Of a stretch of DNA of 64,000 nt, positions 53,608 to 62,449 are shown piece after piece (position 1 is the stretch's first letter; each line of letters begins with the position of its first letter). This DNA is from Nitrospirota bacterium (lineage in GTDB: Bacteria; Nitrospirota; Nitrospiria; Nitrospirales; Nitrospiraceae), in the NCBI GenBank assembly GCA_026387665.1, contig JAPLLG010000008.1, positions 205,790 to 269,789 on the forward strand, written 5' to 3'. The notes below the pieces were generated by a model. That model worked only from the letters and a program-made list of their open reading frames with translations, was not told the DNA's origin and searched no databases. The position numbers and the translations under genes were made by a program.

Positions 53608-54082
53608 GAGGGACCGGCTGTTGCGAGGCGGTAATCGCCTCCAGCAGCCGTTCTTCCGATCCTGAGAACCCTGGCACGGTGCGCAGTAGATGCGACCGTA
53701 CCAGTTGTTCCAGATCGGTCAAGGTGGTGATGCAGAGTCTGGTGTAGAGGTAGGCCACGAGCGATTCGGACAGTCCAGGGAGTTGAGCCCAGGCCTTCAC
53801 GGTTTCGGGGAGTGGCGTTCTCAAGGCTTCATAGGCCTGGATCCTGCCGGTTTTGAGAAACTCTTCAATTTTATCCGCCAGGTCACGGCCTATACCATCA
53901 AGTTCTTCCAGCGCCTGTCGTGCGGCGACTGTTGCAATGTCTTCCTCCAAGCTTTCGATGGTATCGGCTGCCTTTCGGTAGGCCCTGACTCGATAGGGGT
54001 TCGCCCGCTGCGACGCTAACCGTTCCGCCATCGACCGAAAGATGGTGGCGATCTGCTGGTTCTGTTGCGGGGTAGACATCAT
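53582..54082 (-). CDS. Stand-alone helix-hairpin-helix protein (PolX N-terminal-like)
   Basis: The 166-residue protein resembles the first domain of family X DNA polymerases: NQQIATIFRSMAERLASQRA, NPYRVRAYRKAADTIESL and a first HhH, LEELDGIGRDLADKIEEFL, followed by a second, LPGLSESLVAYLY, and a third, VPGFSGSEERLLEAI. No polymerase domain follows. It is probably a DNA-binding protein. Its 3' end overlaps the ctpA 3' end by 26 bases on the opposite strand. Confidence 0.75.
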   Translation of the reverse strand: MMSTPQQNQQIATIFRSMAERLASQRANPYRVRAYRKAADTIESLEEDIATVAARQALEELDGIGRDLADKIEEFLKTGRIQAYEALRTPLPETVKAWAQLPGLSESLVAYLYTRLCITTLTDLEQLVRSHLLRTVPGFSGSEERLLEAITASQQPVPLTTPEEVP

Positions 54083-54151
54083 AGGCTGTGATGCTGGTAT
54101 TGTGACGTGGTCATGGCGGTGGAGGCAAGGGGCGGAGCAAGACCGGGTTTG

Positions 54152-54181
54152 TTGACAACCAGATTTCTGGTCCCCTAGGAT
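54152..54181 (+). promoter_or_regulatory. Promoter of thiSGE with internal palindrome
   Basis: TTGACA (54152-54157) and TAGGAT (54176-54181) with an 18-base spacer. ACCAG-ATTT-CTGGT lies in the spacer. The expected start point is one or two bases before the ATG at 54190. No TPP-riboswitch motif is present. Confidence 0.6.
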
Positions 54182-54189
54182 GAGCGGCG

Positions 54190-54450
54190 ATGGCAGAGAC
54201 GATTCAAATTCAGGTGAATGGCGAAGCCCGGGCCTGTCGGGCCGATGCCACGGTCGGGGATCTGCTGCGGGATCTCGCCATCAAGACTGAACGCGTAGCA
54301 GTAGAGTTGAACTTGGAAATATTGGATCGCAAAGATTTCGATGGTCGAAGTCTTCACGCGGGCGATCGATTGGAAATTTTGAGCTTCATCGGCGGCGGCG
54401 CGCCGATGGGTTCTCACGTCAGGGAGAGGGGTTTCGTCCATGCAGAATGA
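54190..54450 (+). CDS. thiS: Sulfur carrier protein ThiS with C-terminal extension
   Basis: ThiS carries the sulfur for the thiazole ring of thiamine as a C-terminal thiocarboxylate. [35 protein letters not shown] and [10 protein letters not shown] are diagnostic of its ubiquitin-like fold. Family members normally end at Gly-Gly. Here 16 further residues ([16 protein letters not shown]) follow and overlap the start of thiG by 11 bases. Either the tail is removed by a protease or the annotated stop reflects a sequence error. The mRNA seems to begin almost at the ATG. Confidence 0.88.
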   Translation: MAETIQIQVNGEARACRADATVGDLLRDLAIKTERVAVELNLEILDRKDFDGRSLHAGDRLEILSFIGGGAPMGSHVRERGFVHAE

Positions 54451-55213
54451 TCCGTTGATCATTGCCGGTCGTGAGTTTAAGTCCCGGCTGTGGGTTGGGA
54501 CCGGAAAGTATAAGGACTTTGCCGAAACCAAGAAAGCCATTGAGGCGTCCGGCGCAGACGTGGTGACGGTGGCGGTGCGGCGCGTGAACATCACCGATCG
54601 CTCCAAAGAGAACCTGCTCGATTATCTTGACCCGAAGAAGTACATCATCCTTCCTAACACAGCCGGCTGTTACAACGTGGAAGATGCGCTGCGCTATGCC
54701 CGTTTGGCCAGGGCCGCCGGCGTGTCAGATTTGATCAAGCTGGAAGTGCTCGGCGACGAGCGGACGCTGTTCCCCGATACGGCGGGATTGATCGAAGCGG
54801 CGAGGATTCTCGTCAAGGAAGGCTTTATTGTCCTGCCCTATACGAATGACGATCCGATTGTGGCGCAGAAGCTGGTGGACGTCGGCTGTCCTGCCGTCAT
54901 GCCCTTGGCCGCGCCGATCGGGTCTGGCCTCGGGATTCGGAATCCCTATAACCTCAAGATCATTATGGAGATGATCAAGGTGCCGATCATCGTGGATGCG
55001 GGAGTCGGGACCGCTTCCGATGCAGCCTTTGCGATGGAACTGGGGGCGGACGCCGTTCTCATGAATACGGCTATCGCCGGTGCCAAAGATCCCATTGCCA
55101 TGGCCGAGGCGATGAAATACGGAGTCTATGCCGGGCGGTTGGCCTATAAAGCCGGACGTATCCCGAGAAAGCTGTACGCGACGGCGAGTAGCCCGATCGA
55201 AGGGATGCTCTAG
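54440..55213 (+). CDS. thiG: Thiazole synthase ThiG
   Basis: Forms the thiamine thiazole ring from deoxyxylulose phosphate, dehydroglycine or glycine-derived imine, and ThiS thiocarboxylate. The 257-residue TIM barrel shows [31 protein letters not shown], the Schiff-base Lys in [11 protein letters not shown] and [20 protein letters not shown]. The start overlaps thiS. A short-word repeat tract separates it from thiE. Confidence 0.96.
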   Translation: MQNDPLIIAGREFKSRLWVGTGKYKDFAETKKAIEASGADVVTVAVRRVNITDRSKENLLDYLDPKKYIILPNTAGCYNVEDALRYARLARAAGVSDLIKLEVLGDERTLFPDTAGLIEAARILVKEGFIVLPYTNDDPIVAQKLVDVGCPAVMPLAAPIGSGLGIRNPYNLKIIMEMIKVPIIVDAGVGTASDAAFAMELGADAVLMNTAIAGAKDPIAMAEAMKYGVYAGRLAYKAGRIPRKLYATASSPIEGML

Positions 55214-55315
55214 AAGAAGTGCTGAGTGCTAAGAGGTGAGTGCTGAGATGGAAGATCGTAAGAGTGGGCAGTTCGTATACTTAGGACTCAGCACTCAGGA
55301 CTCAGCACTTCCCCG
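55214..55315. repeat. Short-word inverted repeat between thiG and thiE
   Basis: AAGTGCTGAGTGCTAAGAGG at the left and CAGCACTCAGGACTCAGCAC at the right are rough inverted copies of the word GTGCTGAGT. Confidence 0.6.
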
Positions 55316-55948
55316 ATGTTGAAACTCTCCAGCCGACTTCTGCTCGTCACGGATCGCCATCAGACGAAGGGGCGGCCTCTCGTTCCGCTTTTACAGCGTG
55401 TGTTCTCGGTCGCGGCCCCCATCATTCAACTTCGCGAGCGAGATCTCTCGGCCAGTGACCTTGTCTCGCTTGCACGGGAAGTGCAGGCCCTGACGAATTT
55501 TGGCGGATCGCAACTCCTCATCAATGACCGGATCGATATCGCCTTGGCTCTGGACGGTGTCGGCGTCCATTTGCGCAGCAATAGTCTCCCTGTGTCGGTT
55601 GTACGGCGGTTGCTGGGGACAGATCGGCTTCTGGGTCTGTCCGTGCATAGCATCGAGGAAGCGGTGGCGGCTGAGTCCCAGGGCGCAGACTATGTGATTC
55701 TTGGTCCGATCTATGAGACCCCCTCCAAGCAGGCATTCGGTGCGCCGCTCGGTATTCGGACGCTTGAAAAGGCCTGTCGGGCTGTCCGCATTCCGATTGT
55801 GGGGATCGGCGGAGTCACGGCGGTTCGCGCTCGTGAGATACGGCAGGCCGGGGCGTTCGGTGCGGCGGTGATCACGGCGATTCTTGGCGCAGAGGATGTG
55901 GAGTCGGCGACGCGCGAGTTGCTTGATGCCGTGACCTGGGCTCCATGA
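55316..55948 (+). CDS. thiE: Thiamine-phosphate synthase ThiE
   Basis: Joins the pyrimidine and thiazole halves of thiamine. The 210 residues contain IQLRERDLS, LINDRIDIALALDGVGVHL, LLGLSVHSIEEA, DYVILGPIYETPSKQ and PIVGIGGVTAVRAREI, all typical of the family. The ATG directly follows the repeat tract with no clear ribosome site. It could be TenI-like, but the motifs favour ThiE. Confidence 0.9.
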   Translation: MLKLSSRLLLVTDRHQTKGRPLVPLLQRVFSVAAPIIQLRERDLSASDLVSLAREVQALTNFGGSQLLINDRIDIALALDGVGVHLRSNSLPVSVVRRLLGTDRLLGLSVHSIEEAVAAESQGADYVILGPIYETPSKQAFGAPLGIRTLEKACRAVRIPIVGIGGVTAVRAREIRQAGAFGAAVITAILGAEDVESATRELLDAVTWAP

Positions 55949-55974
55949 CGCATGGTGCCGCTCTCGCAGTCCGG

Positions 55975-56003
55975 TTGACCACCCCTGGGGCTGGTGATAG
56001 AAT
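55975..56003 (+). promoter_or_regulatory. Promoter of the proteasome operon
   Basis: TTGACC (55975-55980), 17-base spacer, TAGAAT (55998-56003), with an extended -10 TGA directly upstream. The leader is about 50 bases and contains CCCC...GGGGTTTT (56021-56042), a weak hairpin. Confidence 0.75.
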
Positions 56004-56061
56004 CCGCTCAGACAAGGACTCCCCGATTCCGTAAGGGGTTTTGCATTCTTCGAGTCGCGCC

Positions 56062-57831
56062 ATGGCTGGCAAGCAAGACAGTCCGAGTCGATTCCGGTCT
56101 CTCCGAGATTCCGTCACGCAGATCACGAAGCGGTTGACTGAGGGAGAAACGGACGTGGCCCCACGCAACGACGAACAGGCTCGCGAGGTGGAAAAACTTC
56201 GCGTGCAGATCCAGTCGATGGAAGAAGAAATCCGTCGGCTCTACCAATCCCGCTACCAGCTCGACCAAGCCACCAAACAGAACGACAAGCTCGTCGCCAC
56301 GCTCCAGGAAGCGAAGGCGCAGATTGAAACGTTGCGCGCCGAAGTTGAAAAACTGACCGCGCCTCCCTCGACCTACGCCATCTTTTCCAGCCTCAATGCC
56401 GACGAAACCGGCAATGTCTATGTGTCAGGCAGGAAGATGAAGGTCAGCCTGCATCCCTCGATCAACGGCAAGACGTTGCGCAAGGGACAGGAAGTGGTCC
56501 TGAACGAAGCGTTGAACGTCATTGAGGTGAAAGGTTTCGATATCCAGGGCGAAGTCGTGAGGCTCAAGGATGTGCTGGAAGGCAACCGCGCGCTGGTCAC
56601 CTTGCATTTCGACGAGGAAAAGGTGGCGGAGCTGGGTGATCCGTTGCTGGGCGAACGATTGAGCGTCGGAGACCATCTTCTTTACGACCCCCGCTCCGGC
56701 TATGTCATCGAAAAGCTTCCCAAGTCTGAGGCGGAAGAGTTGGTGTTGGAAGAAGTGCCCGATGTCGATTATGAGCACATCGGGGGGTTGCAGCGCGAGT
56801 TGGAGCAGGTCCGCGACGCAGTTGAGCTGCCGTTCCTTCATCCGACCCTCTTTTCAGAGTATAAGCTGAGCGCTCCTAAGGGGGTCCTGCTCTATGGCCC
56901 GCCTGGCTGCGGGAAGACTTTGATCGCCAAGGCCGTCGCGAATTCGATCGCGAAGAAGCTTGGGCATCTCACCGGCAAGGAAGTGCGGAGCTACTTCTTG
57001 CACGTGAAGGGGCCGGAGTTGCTCAATAAGTATGTCGGGGAGTCCGAGCGCCAAGTCCGTGAAGTGTTCAAGAAGGCGAAGGAGCGGGCGGCAGACGGCA
57101 ATCCCGTCATCGTGTTTTTCGACGAAATGGATGCGCTTTTCAGAACGCGAGGCACCGGGATTTCCTCCGATATCGAGTCGACGATCGTCCCGCAGTTTCT
57201 CTCTGAGATCGACGGAGTGGAGCGGCTCCGCAATGTGATCGTGATCGGGGCCAGTAATCGCCAGGATCTCATCGATCCGGCGGTCCTCCGCGCCGGCCGG
57301 TTGGATGTGAAGGTGAAGGTGGGGCGTCCCGATGCGGTGGCGGCCAAGGATATTTTCTCGAAGTATCTGAGCGTCGACCTGCCCTTTGCCGAAGAAGACT
57401 TGAAGCGCCATGGTGGAGATGCCAAGGCCTTGGTCGCGCAGATGGCTGATCTCACGGTCGAGGCGATGTATGCCTCTTCGGAAGAGAATAAGTTTATCGA
57501 AGTCACCTACGCAAACGGGGAAAAGGAAGTGCTCTACTTCAAGGATTTCGCGAGCGGGGCCTTGATTGAAGGTATCGTGTCGCGCGCGAAAAAGTTTGCC
57601 GTCAAGCGGGTGATCGCGAAGGAAGGCCGAGGCCTCCGGTCTGAGGACTTGATCCGCGCCATTCGGGAGGAGTTTAAGGAACACGAAGACCTGCCGAATA
57701 CGACCAATCCAGATGACTGGGCGAAGGTCTCCGGGAAGAAGGGCGAAAAGATCGTGCATCTCAGGACGATCAGCGGAGGGCCTGGCGAGTCGCGTCAGAT
57801 CGAAACCGTCACGACCGGGCATTATCTCTAA
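56062..57831 (+). CDS. arc: Proteasome-associated AAA ATPase ARC/Mpa
   Basis: The hexameric ATPase binds Pup-tagged substrates, unfolds them and feeds the 20S core. The 589 residues comprise an N-terminal coiled coil (about 30-115: [20 protein letters not shown]), two OB folds ([33 protein letters not shown]) and an AAA module with GPPGCGKT (about 279), [12 protein letters not shown], and [19 protein letters not shown]. It ends in TTGHYL, a match to the C-terminal proteasome-docking motif GQYL of Mpa. The ATG at 56062 was chosen; a TTG at 56041 is less likely. First gene of the operon. Confidence 0.96.
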   Translation: MAGKQDSPSRFRSLRDSVTQITKRLTEGETDVAPRNDEQAREVEKLRVQIQSMEEEIRRLYQSRYQLDQATKQNDKLVATLQEAKAQIETLRAEVEKLTAPPSTYAIFSSLNADETGNVYVSGRKMKVSLHPSINGKTLRKGQEVVLNEALNVIEVKGFDIQGEVVRLKDVLEGNRALVTLHFDEEKVAELGDPLLGERLSVGDHLLYDPRSGYVIEKLPKSEAEELVLEEVPDVDYEHIGGLQRELEQVRDAVELPFLHPTLFSEYKLSAPKGVLLYGPPGCGKTLIAKAVANSIAKKLGHLTGKEVRSYFLHVKGPELLNKYVGESERQVREVFKKAKERAADGNPVIVFFDEMDALFRTRGTGISSDIESTIVPQFLSEIDGVERLRNVIVIGASNRQDLIDPAVLRAGRLDVKVKVGRPDAVAAKDIFSKYLSVDLPFAEEDLKRHGGDAKALVAQMADLTVEAMYASSEENKFIEVTYANGEKEVLYFKDFASGALIEGIVSRAKKFAVKRVIAKEGRGLRSEDLIRAIREEFKEHEDLPNTTNPDDWAKVSGKKGEKIVHLRTISGGPGESRQIETVTTGHYL

Positions 57832-57843
57832 AATGTCACATCT

Positions 57844-59343
57844 ATGCAGGAATCTACCTCGTTGACGACTCCCCGCGTGCTGGGCACAGAAACAGAGTTC
57901 GGCATTGCCTCACGCGATCCTGCCGCCGCAGACCCAGTCGCCAATTCCATCGCGGTCATCGGACATTATCCTGGGCTGCCGGCTCCTCTGGCAGTCTGGG
58001 ACTATGAAAATGAGAATCCGCTGCTCGATGCGCGGGGATTCGAAGTCGCGGGGGAGCGGGAGCGGCCCAATCCAGACTACAATCGCCAGTTGAACAAAGT
58101 GCTGGCCAACGGAGGCCGCCTCTACGTCGACGGGGCTCATCCGGAATATTCCACGCCAGAATGTACCAACCCTCGTGAAATCGTGGCCTTCGAACGGGCC
58201 GGCGCCCATATTCTGGCCCAATGTCTTGAGCAGATGGCGCGCACGACCGGGCGGGATTCGTTCGTCTTGTACAAGAACAATTCTGATGGCAAGGGGAACA
58301 GCTACGGCTACCACGAAAGCTATCTCATGTCCCGGACGGTTCCCTTCGACCGCATCGTAAAAGCCGTGGCGCCGTTTTTGGTGACGAGGCTTATTTTCGC
58401 CGGGGCAGGGAAGGTCGGGGCGGAGAATCAGGCTAACCAAACCGATTATCAGATCTCGCAGCGGGCGGATTTTTTCGAGTGTCTGGTCGATCTCAATACG
58501 ATGGTCCGTCGTCCCATCGTCAATTCACGCGATGAGCCCCATGCGGAGCATGCCAAGTACCGGCGGCTGCATGTGATTGCCGGGGATGCCAACATGGCGG
58601 AATTGTCGACTTACCTCAAGGTCGGGACCTTGGCCATCCTGCTGGAACTGCTGGATGCAGGAGTCGAGATGCCGCAGATTGAGTTGGAGGACCCGGTTCG
58701 TGGCATCAAGCAGGTCTCGCGCGATCTGGGCATGAAGGAGCCTCTTAAGCTGTCGGGGGGCCGCTCAATGACGGCGGTGGCAATTCAGCGGACCTATTTG
58801 AAGGCAGCCATGGGATACTATGCCTGTCACGATCTTTCCCAAGTTACGAAAGATATTCTCGTCCGCTGGGAAGAGGTGCTGGATAAGTTGGAACAAGACT
58901 CTCGGCTCTTGGTGCGCGAGTTGGATTGGGTGGCCAAGCGCCAGATGATGGAATCCTATATGGAGCGGAAGGGCTGCGGCTGGGACGATCCTCGCATCCG
59001 GCTGATGGATCTCCAGTATCACGATGTCCGCCCGGACAAGGGCCTCTATTTTACGCTCGAACGGAGCCACCTGATCGAGCGCATCGTGCAGGAGGTCGAG
59101 GTTGCGCGGGCGGAGTTCACTCCCCCTCCCGGGACGCGCGCCTATTTCCGCGGACGCTGTGTCAGCCAGTTTGCAAAGTCGCTCTATGGGGTCAGCTGGA
59201 CCTCGGTGCTTTTCGACGTCGGCAACAAACAGGTCAAACGGGTGCCCTTGATGGATCCGCTCCGAGGCACGGCTTCGCTGACGAGCGACCTGCTAGACCA
59301 GGTTGAGACCGTCGATGCATTGCTGGAGAAGCTCAAGGCCTGA
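57844..59343 (+). CDS. dop: Pup deamidase/depupylase Dop
   Basis: Dop removes Pup from substrates and, where Pup ends in Gln, deamidates it. The 499 residues carry VLGTETEFGIASRDPAAADP at the N-terminus, YVDGAHPEYSTPEC, LYKNNSDGKGNSYGYHESYL, NSRDEPHAEHAKYRRLHVI and YHDVRPDKGLYF. The insertion after EFGIASRD and the Asn/Thr-rich first loop fit Dop rather than PafA. It lies 12 bases after arc. With a Pup that ends in Glu, only the depupylase function should be needed. Confidence 0.93.
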   Translation: MQESTSLTTPRVLGTETEFGIASRDPAAADPVANSIAVIGHYPGLPAPLAVWDYENENPLLDARGFEVAGERERPNPDYNRQLNKVLANGGRLYVDGAHPEYSTPECTNPREIVAFERAGAHILAQCLEQMARTTGRDSFVLYKNNSDGKGNSYGYHESYLMSRTVPFDRIVKAVAPFLVTRLIFAGAGKVGAENQANQTDYQISQRADFFECLVDLNTMVRRPIVNSRDEPHAEHAKYRRLHVIAGDANMAELSTYLKVGTLAILLELLDAGVEMPQIELEDPVRGIKQVSRDLGMKEPLKLSGGRSMTAVAIQRTYLKAAMGYYACHDLSQVTKDILVRWEEVLDKLEQDSRLLVRELDWVAKRQMMESYMERKGCGWDDPRIRLMDLQYHDVRPDKGLYFTLERSHLIERIVQEVEVARAEFTPPPGTRAYFRGRCVSQFAKSLYGVSWTSVLFDVGNKQVKRVPLMDPLRGTASLTSDLLDQVETVDALLEKLKA

Positions 59344-59370
59344 CGAACAAGGATTTTGGCAACGAACATT

Positions 59371-60198
59371 ATGAAATTACCATTTCTTCCCAACCACGAT
59401 GATTCGAGCTTCTTCGACTTTTTGACGCAGCACCATCCGGCGCTGACTCCGACAGGACGGAGCGGCTTCTTACAGGCGCAGGCGTCTGGCGAGCCGATGC
59501 GCGGAGCCGGTGCGATGAGCGTGCCCCATGCCACCACGGTGCTGGCGATCAAGTATCAACAGGGGGTGGTAATCGCCGGAGATCGCCGGGCGACGGAAGG
59601 ATTTCAAATTGCCGAGCGCCGGATCGAGAAGGTCTTCAAGATCGACGACTATTCCGCAATGGCGATCGCCGGCGCAGCCGGTCCCTGCATCGAGATGGCC
59701 AAGCTGTTCCAAGTCGAGCTGGAGCATTACGAGAAGCTGGAAGGCGTGCAACTATCCTGCGAGGGGAAGGCCAACAAGCTCGGACAGATGGTGAAGGCCA
59801 ATTTGCCGATGGTCTTTCAAGGGTTGGTCGTTATGCCGCTGTATGTCGGTTACGATGTGAAACGGACCGAAGGCCGCATCTTCAAGTACGATCTCTCCGG
59901 TGGCCGGTACGAAGAGTCGGACTACCATGCCATCGGGTCCGGCGGGAAAGATGCACGCAATACGATGCGGGAGCATTTCCTCAAGGGCCTGGCCGAGCCG
60001 GAGGCCCTGAAGTTGGCTCTGCTGGCTCTGTATAATGCGGCAGATGACGATGTCGGCACCGGGGGGCCGGATCTCGTGCGGGGCATTTATCCCACTGCGA
60101 AGATTGTGGACGGGCGCGGTATTACCGACGTGTCCGAGCAGCAGATTCGCAGCATCTATGACGGGTTGCTCGCGACCCGCCGTTCCAAGGAGAGTTAA
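59371..60198 (+). CDS. prcB: Proteasome beta subunit PrcB
   Basis: Catalytic subunit of the 20S core. The 275 residues include a propeptide of 54 residues that ends at HA|TTVLAIKYQQGVVIAGDRR; Thr55 would be the mature N-terminal nucleophile, with Asp and Lys further on as in the family. ATDD-type landmarks AADDDVGTGGPDLVRGIYPT are present. The ATG at 59371 was preferred over a TTG at 59356; the AAGGA site lies between suitable distances for either. The gene begins 27 bases after dop, leaving no space for pup. Confidence 0.95.
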   Translation: MKLPFLPNHDDSSFFDFLTQHHPALTPTGRSGFLQAQASGEPMRGAGAMSVPHATTVLAIKYQQGVVIAGDRRATEGFQIAERRIEKVFKIDDYSAMAIAGAAGPCIEMAKLFQVELEHYEKLEGVQLSCEGKANKLGQMVKANLPMVFQGLVVMPLYVGYDVKRTEGRIFKYDLSGGRYEESDYHAIGSGGKDARNTMREHFLKGLAEPEALKLALLALYNAADDDVGTGGPDLVRGIYPTAKIVDGRGITDVSEQQIRSIYDGLLATRRSKES

Positions 60199-60200
60199 TC

Positions 60201-60887
60201 ATGCCGTTGCCCTATTACGTCTCGCCTGAGCAGATGATGCAGGACAAGGCGGAGTACGCCAAGAAGGGCATCGCCAAAGGCCGTTCCATTATTGCCATCG
60301 AATATGTGAACGGGATTCTCCTGGTAGCGGAGAACCCCAGCGCTTCGCTCTATAAAATTTCTGAGATCTACGACAGCATCGCCTTTGCCGGAGCAGGCAA
60401 GTACAGCGAGTTCGAAAATCTCCGGAAGGCCGGTATCAGACATGCGGATCTCAAGGGATTCATGTACAGCCGGGAAGACGTGACGGCCCGCTCGTTGGCG
60501 AATGGCTACTCCCAGAGCGTGGGCACCATTTTCAGCCAGGAGCAGAAGCCTCTTGAGGTGGAAATCCTGGTCGTGCAAGTCGGGCACAATGGCCATGCCA
60601 ACGAGATGTATCGCATTTCCTTCGATGGGAGCATTATTGACGAGCGTACCTTCGCGGTCATCGGAGGCAAGGCCGAGGCCATCCAGGCTTTGTTAAAAGA
60701 GAAGGGCCTGACGAAGCCTCCAGATCTGCGCGAAGCCCTTTCTCTCTGTATCGCTTCACTCGAACAAATCGGGAACCAGAAACTCTCGCTGGAGAGCCTG
60801 GAAGTAGCGGTGCTGGATCGCACCCGCGAGGGCCGGCGGTTCCGGCGTTTGTCGTCCGCCGATACTAAACCACTCCTCGCGACCTAA
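60201..60887 (+). CDS. prcA: Proteasome alpha subunit PrcA
   Basis: Forms the outer heptameric rings and the gate of the 20S core. The 228 residues open with PYYVSPEQMMQDKAEYAKKG, followed by NGILLVAENPSASLYKISEI, FAGAGKYSEFENLRKAGI and DVTARSLANGYSQSVGTIFS. The N-terminus contains the gate peptide and lacks a catalytic Thr. It starts two bases after prcB and is co-translated with it. Confidence 0.95.
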   Translation: MPLPYYVSPEQMMQDKAEYAKKGIAKGRSIIAIEYVNGILLVAENPSASLYKISEIYDSIAFAGAGKYSEFENLRKAGIRHADLKGFMYSREDVTARSLANGYSQSVGTIFSQEQKPLEVEILVVQVGHNGHANEMYRISFDGSIIDERTFAVIGGKAEAIQALLKEKGLTKPPDLREALSLCIASLEQIGNQKLSLESLEVAVLDRTREGRRFRRLSSADTKPLLAT

Positions 60888-60903
60888 CGTATTCAAACGT
60901 ATT

Positions 60904-60985
60904 CATTTGGTCTGTTCGGTTTCTCTGGGTTATCTAGTTGCGGGAGACTAACCAGATAGACCAGAGAAACCAGATGGACCAGACA
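60904..60985. repeat. Inverted short-word repeat before pafA
   Basis: TTTGGTCTGTTCGGTTTCTC (60906-60925) pairs with GAGAAACCAGATGGACCAGA (60963-60982) with few mismatches. The right part is an imperfect tandem of the word ACCAGAYRG. The hairpin covers possible upstream starts of pafA. Confidence 0.65.
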
Positions 60986-61054
60986 GACCGCATCGTCGGA
61001 TACGATCCTTCAGTTGAAGAAGGCAGGGGTGGCTGGTATCCTGTTCGTACACAC

Positions 61055-62449
61055 ATGCTACAAGCCGGTCCTCTGAAACAACGGATCTTCGGTTTGGAGA
61101 ATGAGTACGGGCTCATCTTCTCTCCGAATGGGCGCGTGTACCTGCCGATGGAGAAGGTGCTGGGCTATATCTTCGAAGGGCTCATCCCCAACAGCTGGCC
61201 CTCCAACGCCTTTCTGGCGAACGGCGCGCGTTTCTATCAAGACACCGGCTGCCACCCTGAGTATTCCACCCCCGAGTGCGACAACATTCTCGATCTCGTC
61301 ATCCACGATAAAGCCGGCGAGCGTCTCCTGGAGGCGTGCCTGCCGGCGGCGGAAGAACGATTGCGGGAAGAGGGCCTGTCCGGGGAAATCTATATTTTTA
61401 AGAACAATACGGACTCGCTGGGCAATACCTACGGCTGTCACGAAAACTTTCTGATGCGCCGCGACGTCGATTTCTGGAAGGTGACGGAGCAGCTTATCCC
61501 CTTCTTCGTTACGCGCCAGATCTACAGCGGGGCGGGAAAAGTGCTGAAAGTCTCCGGCAAGCCGCAGTACTTCATCTCGCAACGCGCCCAACATATTCAC
61601 GAGAAGACGTCTTCCTCGACCACGTCCTCGCGCAGTATCATCAATACCAGGGACGAGCCGCACGCCGATGCGGAACGGTATAGGCGGCTCCACATCATCG
61701 TCGGGGATTCCAATATGTCGGAGTTCGCGACCTATTTGAAGGTCGGTACGGCGTCGTTGGTGCTGTCCATGATCGAGGAAGGGTACGCGGTCCAGGGGAT
61801 GGAGTTAGAGGATCCCGTGAAAGCGATCAGGGAGATTTCGCGCGATCCTTCGTTAAAGAAGAAGGTCAGGCTGGATGATGGTCGCCAGTTGACGGCGGTG
61901 GAAATTCAGCGGGTCTACTTGGATCTCGCGCAGCAATATTTAGCGCAACAGGAGCATGATCCGATCCTTGACGATGTGTGGAAACGGTGGGCCATGGTGC
62001 TGGATAAGCTCGAAGAAGATCCGATGCAGCTGGTGCGCGAAATCGACTGGGTGACCAAGCGTCATCTCATCCAGTCCTATATCGACAAAAAGGGCTGCGG
62101 CTGGGATGATCCACGAGTCTTCCTGCTCGATCTGCAATATCATGATGTCAAACGGACGCGCGGGCTGTATTATCTGATGGAGTCCCGTGGGATGATCGAG
62201 CGGGTCGCAGCGGAGGAATCGGTGCAGCGGGCCATGTCGACTCCGCCTCAGACTACGAGGGCGAAGGTGCGAGGCGATTTCATCCGGTTCGCCCGCGCGA
62301 AGAATCGTTCCTATACGGTGGATTGGACCTATTTGAAACTCAACGGCTATTGGGAAGAAACGATACTCTGCATGGACCCCTTCAGCGCCGTGAATCGGCG
62401 CGTGGACGAGTTGGTCTCCCAGGTAGCGGGGCTGAGGCTTTACCGATGA
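61055..62449 (+). CDS. pafA: Pup-protein ligase PafA
   Basis: Ligates the C-terminal Glu of Pup to substrate lysines using ATP. The 464 residues contain KQRIFGLENEYGLIFSPNGR, LANGARFYQDTGCHPEYSTP, IYIFKNNTDSLGNTYGCHEN, TRDEPHADAERYRRLHIIVG and QYHDVKRTRGLYYL. The Dop loop insertion is absent and the length fits PafA. Start choice is uncertain: the frame is open to a TTG at 60938, with ATG at 60974 and 61055; residues before RIFGLENEYG are not conserved, and the upstream part lies in a repeat, so 61055 was chosen. Its TGA overlaps the ATG of the M23 gene. Confidence 0.93.
   Translation: MLQAGPLKQRIFGLENEYGLIFSPNGRVYLPMEKVLGYIFEGLIPNSWPSNAFLANGARFYQDTGCHPEYSTPECDNILDLVIHDKAGERLLEACLPAAEERLREEGLSGEIYIFKNNTDSLGNTYGCHENFLMRRDVDFWKVTEQLIPFFVTRQIYSGAGKVLKVSGKPQYFISQRAQHIHEKTSSSTTSSRSIINTRDEPHADAERYRRLHIIVGDSNMSEFATYLKVGTASLVLSMIEEGYAVQGMELEDPVKAIREISRDPSLKKKVRLDDGRQLTAVEIQRVYLDLAQQYLAQQEHDPILDDVWKRWAMVLDKLEEDPMQLVREIDWVTKRHLIQSYIDKKGCGWDDPRVFLLDLQYHDVKRTRGLYYLMESRGMIERVAAEESVQRAMSTPPQTTRAKVRGDFIRFARAKNRSYTVDWTYLKLNGYWEETILCMDPFSAVNRRVDELVSQVAGLRLYR

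Noticed and set aside
54083..54189. TPP riboswitch before thiS
   Set aside because: The CUGAGA and related conserved segments are absent, and the promoter lies too close to the start codon.
59344..59370. Search for pup or UBact between dop and prcB
   Set aside because: The gap is 27 bases and alternative frames are closed by stops; the tag gene was found at 11465 instead.
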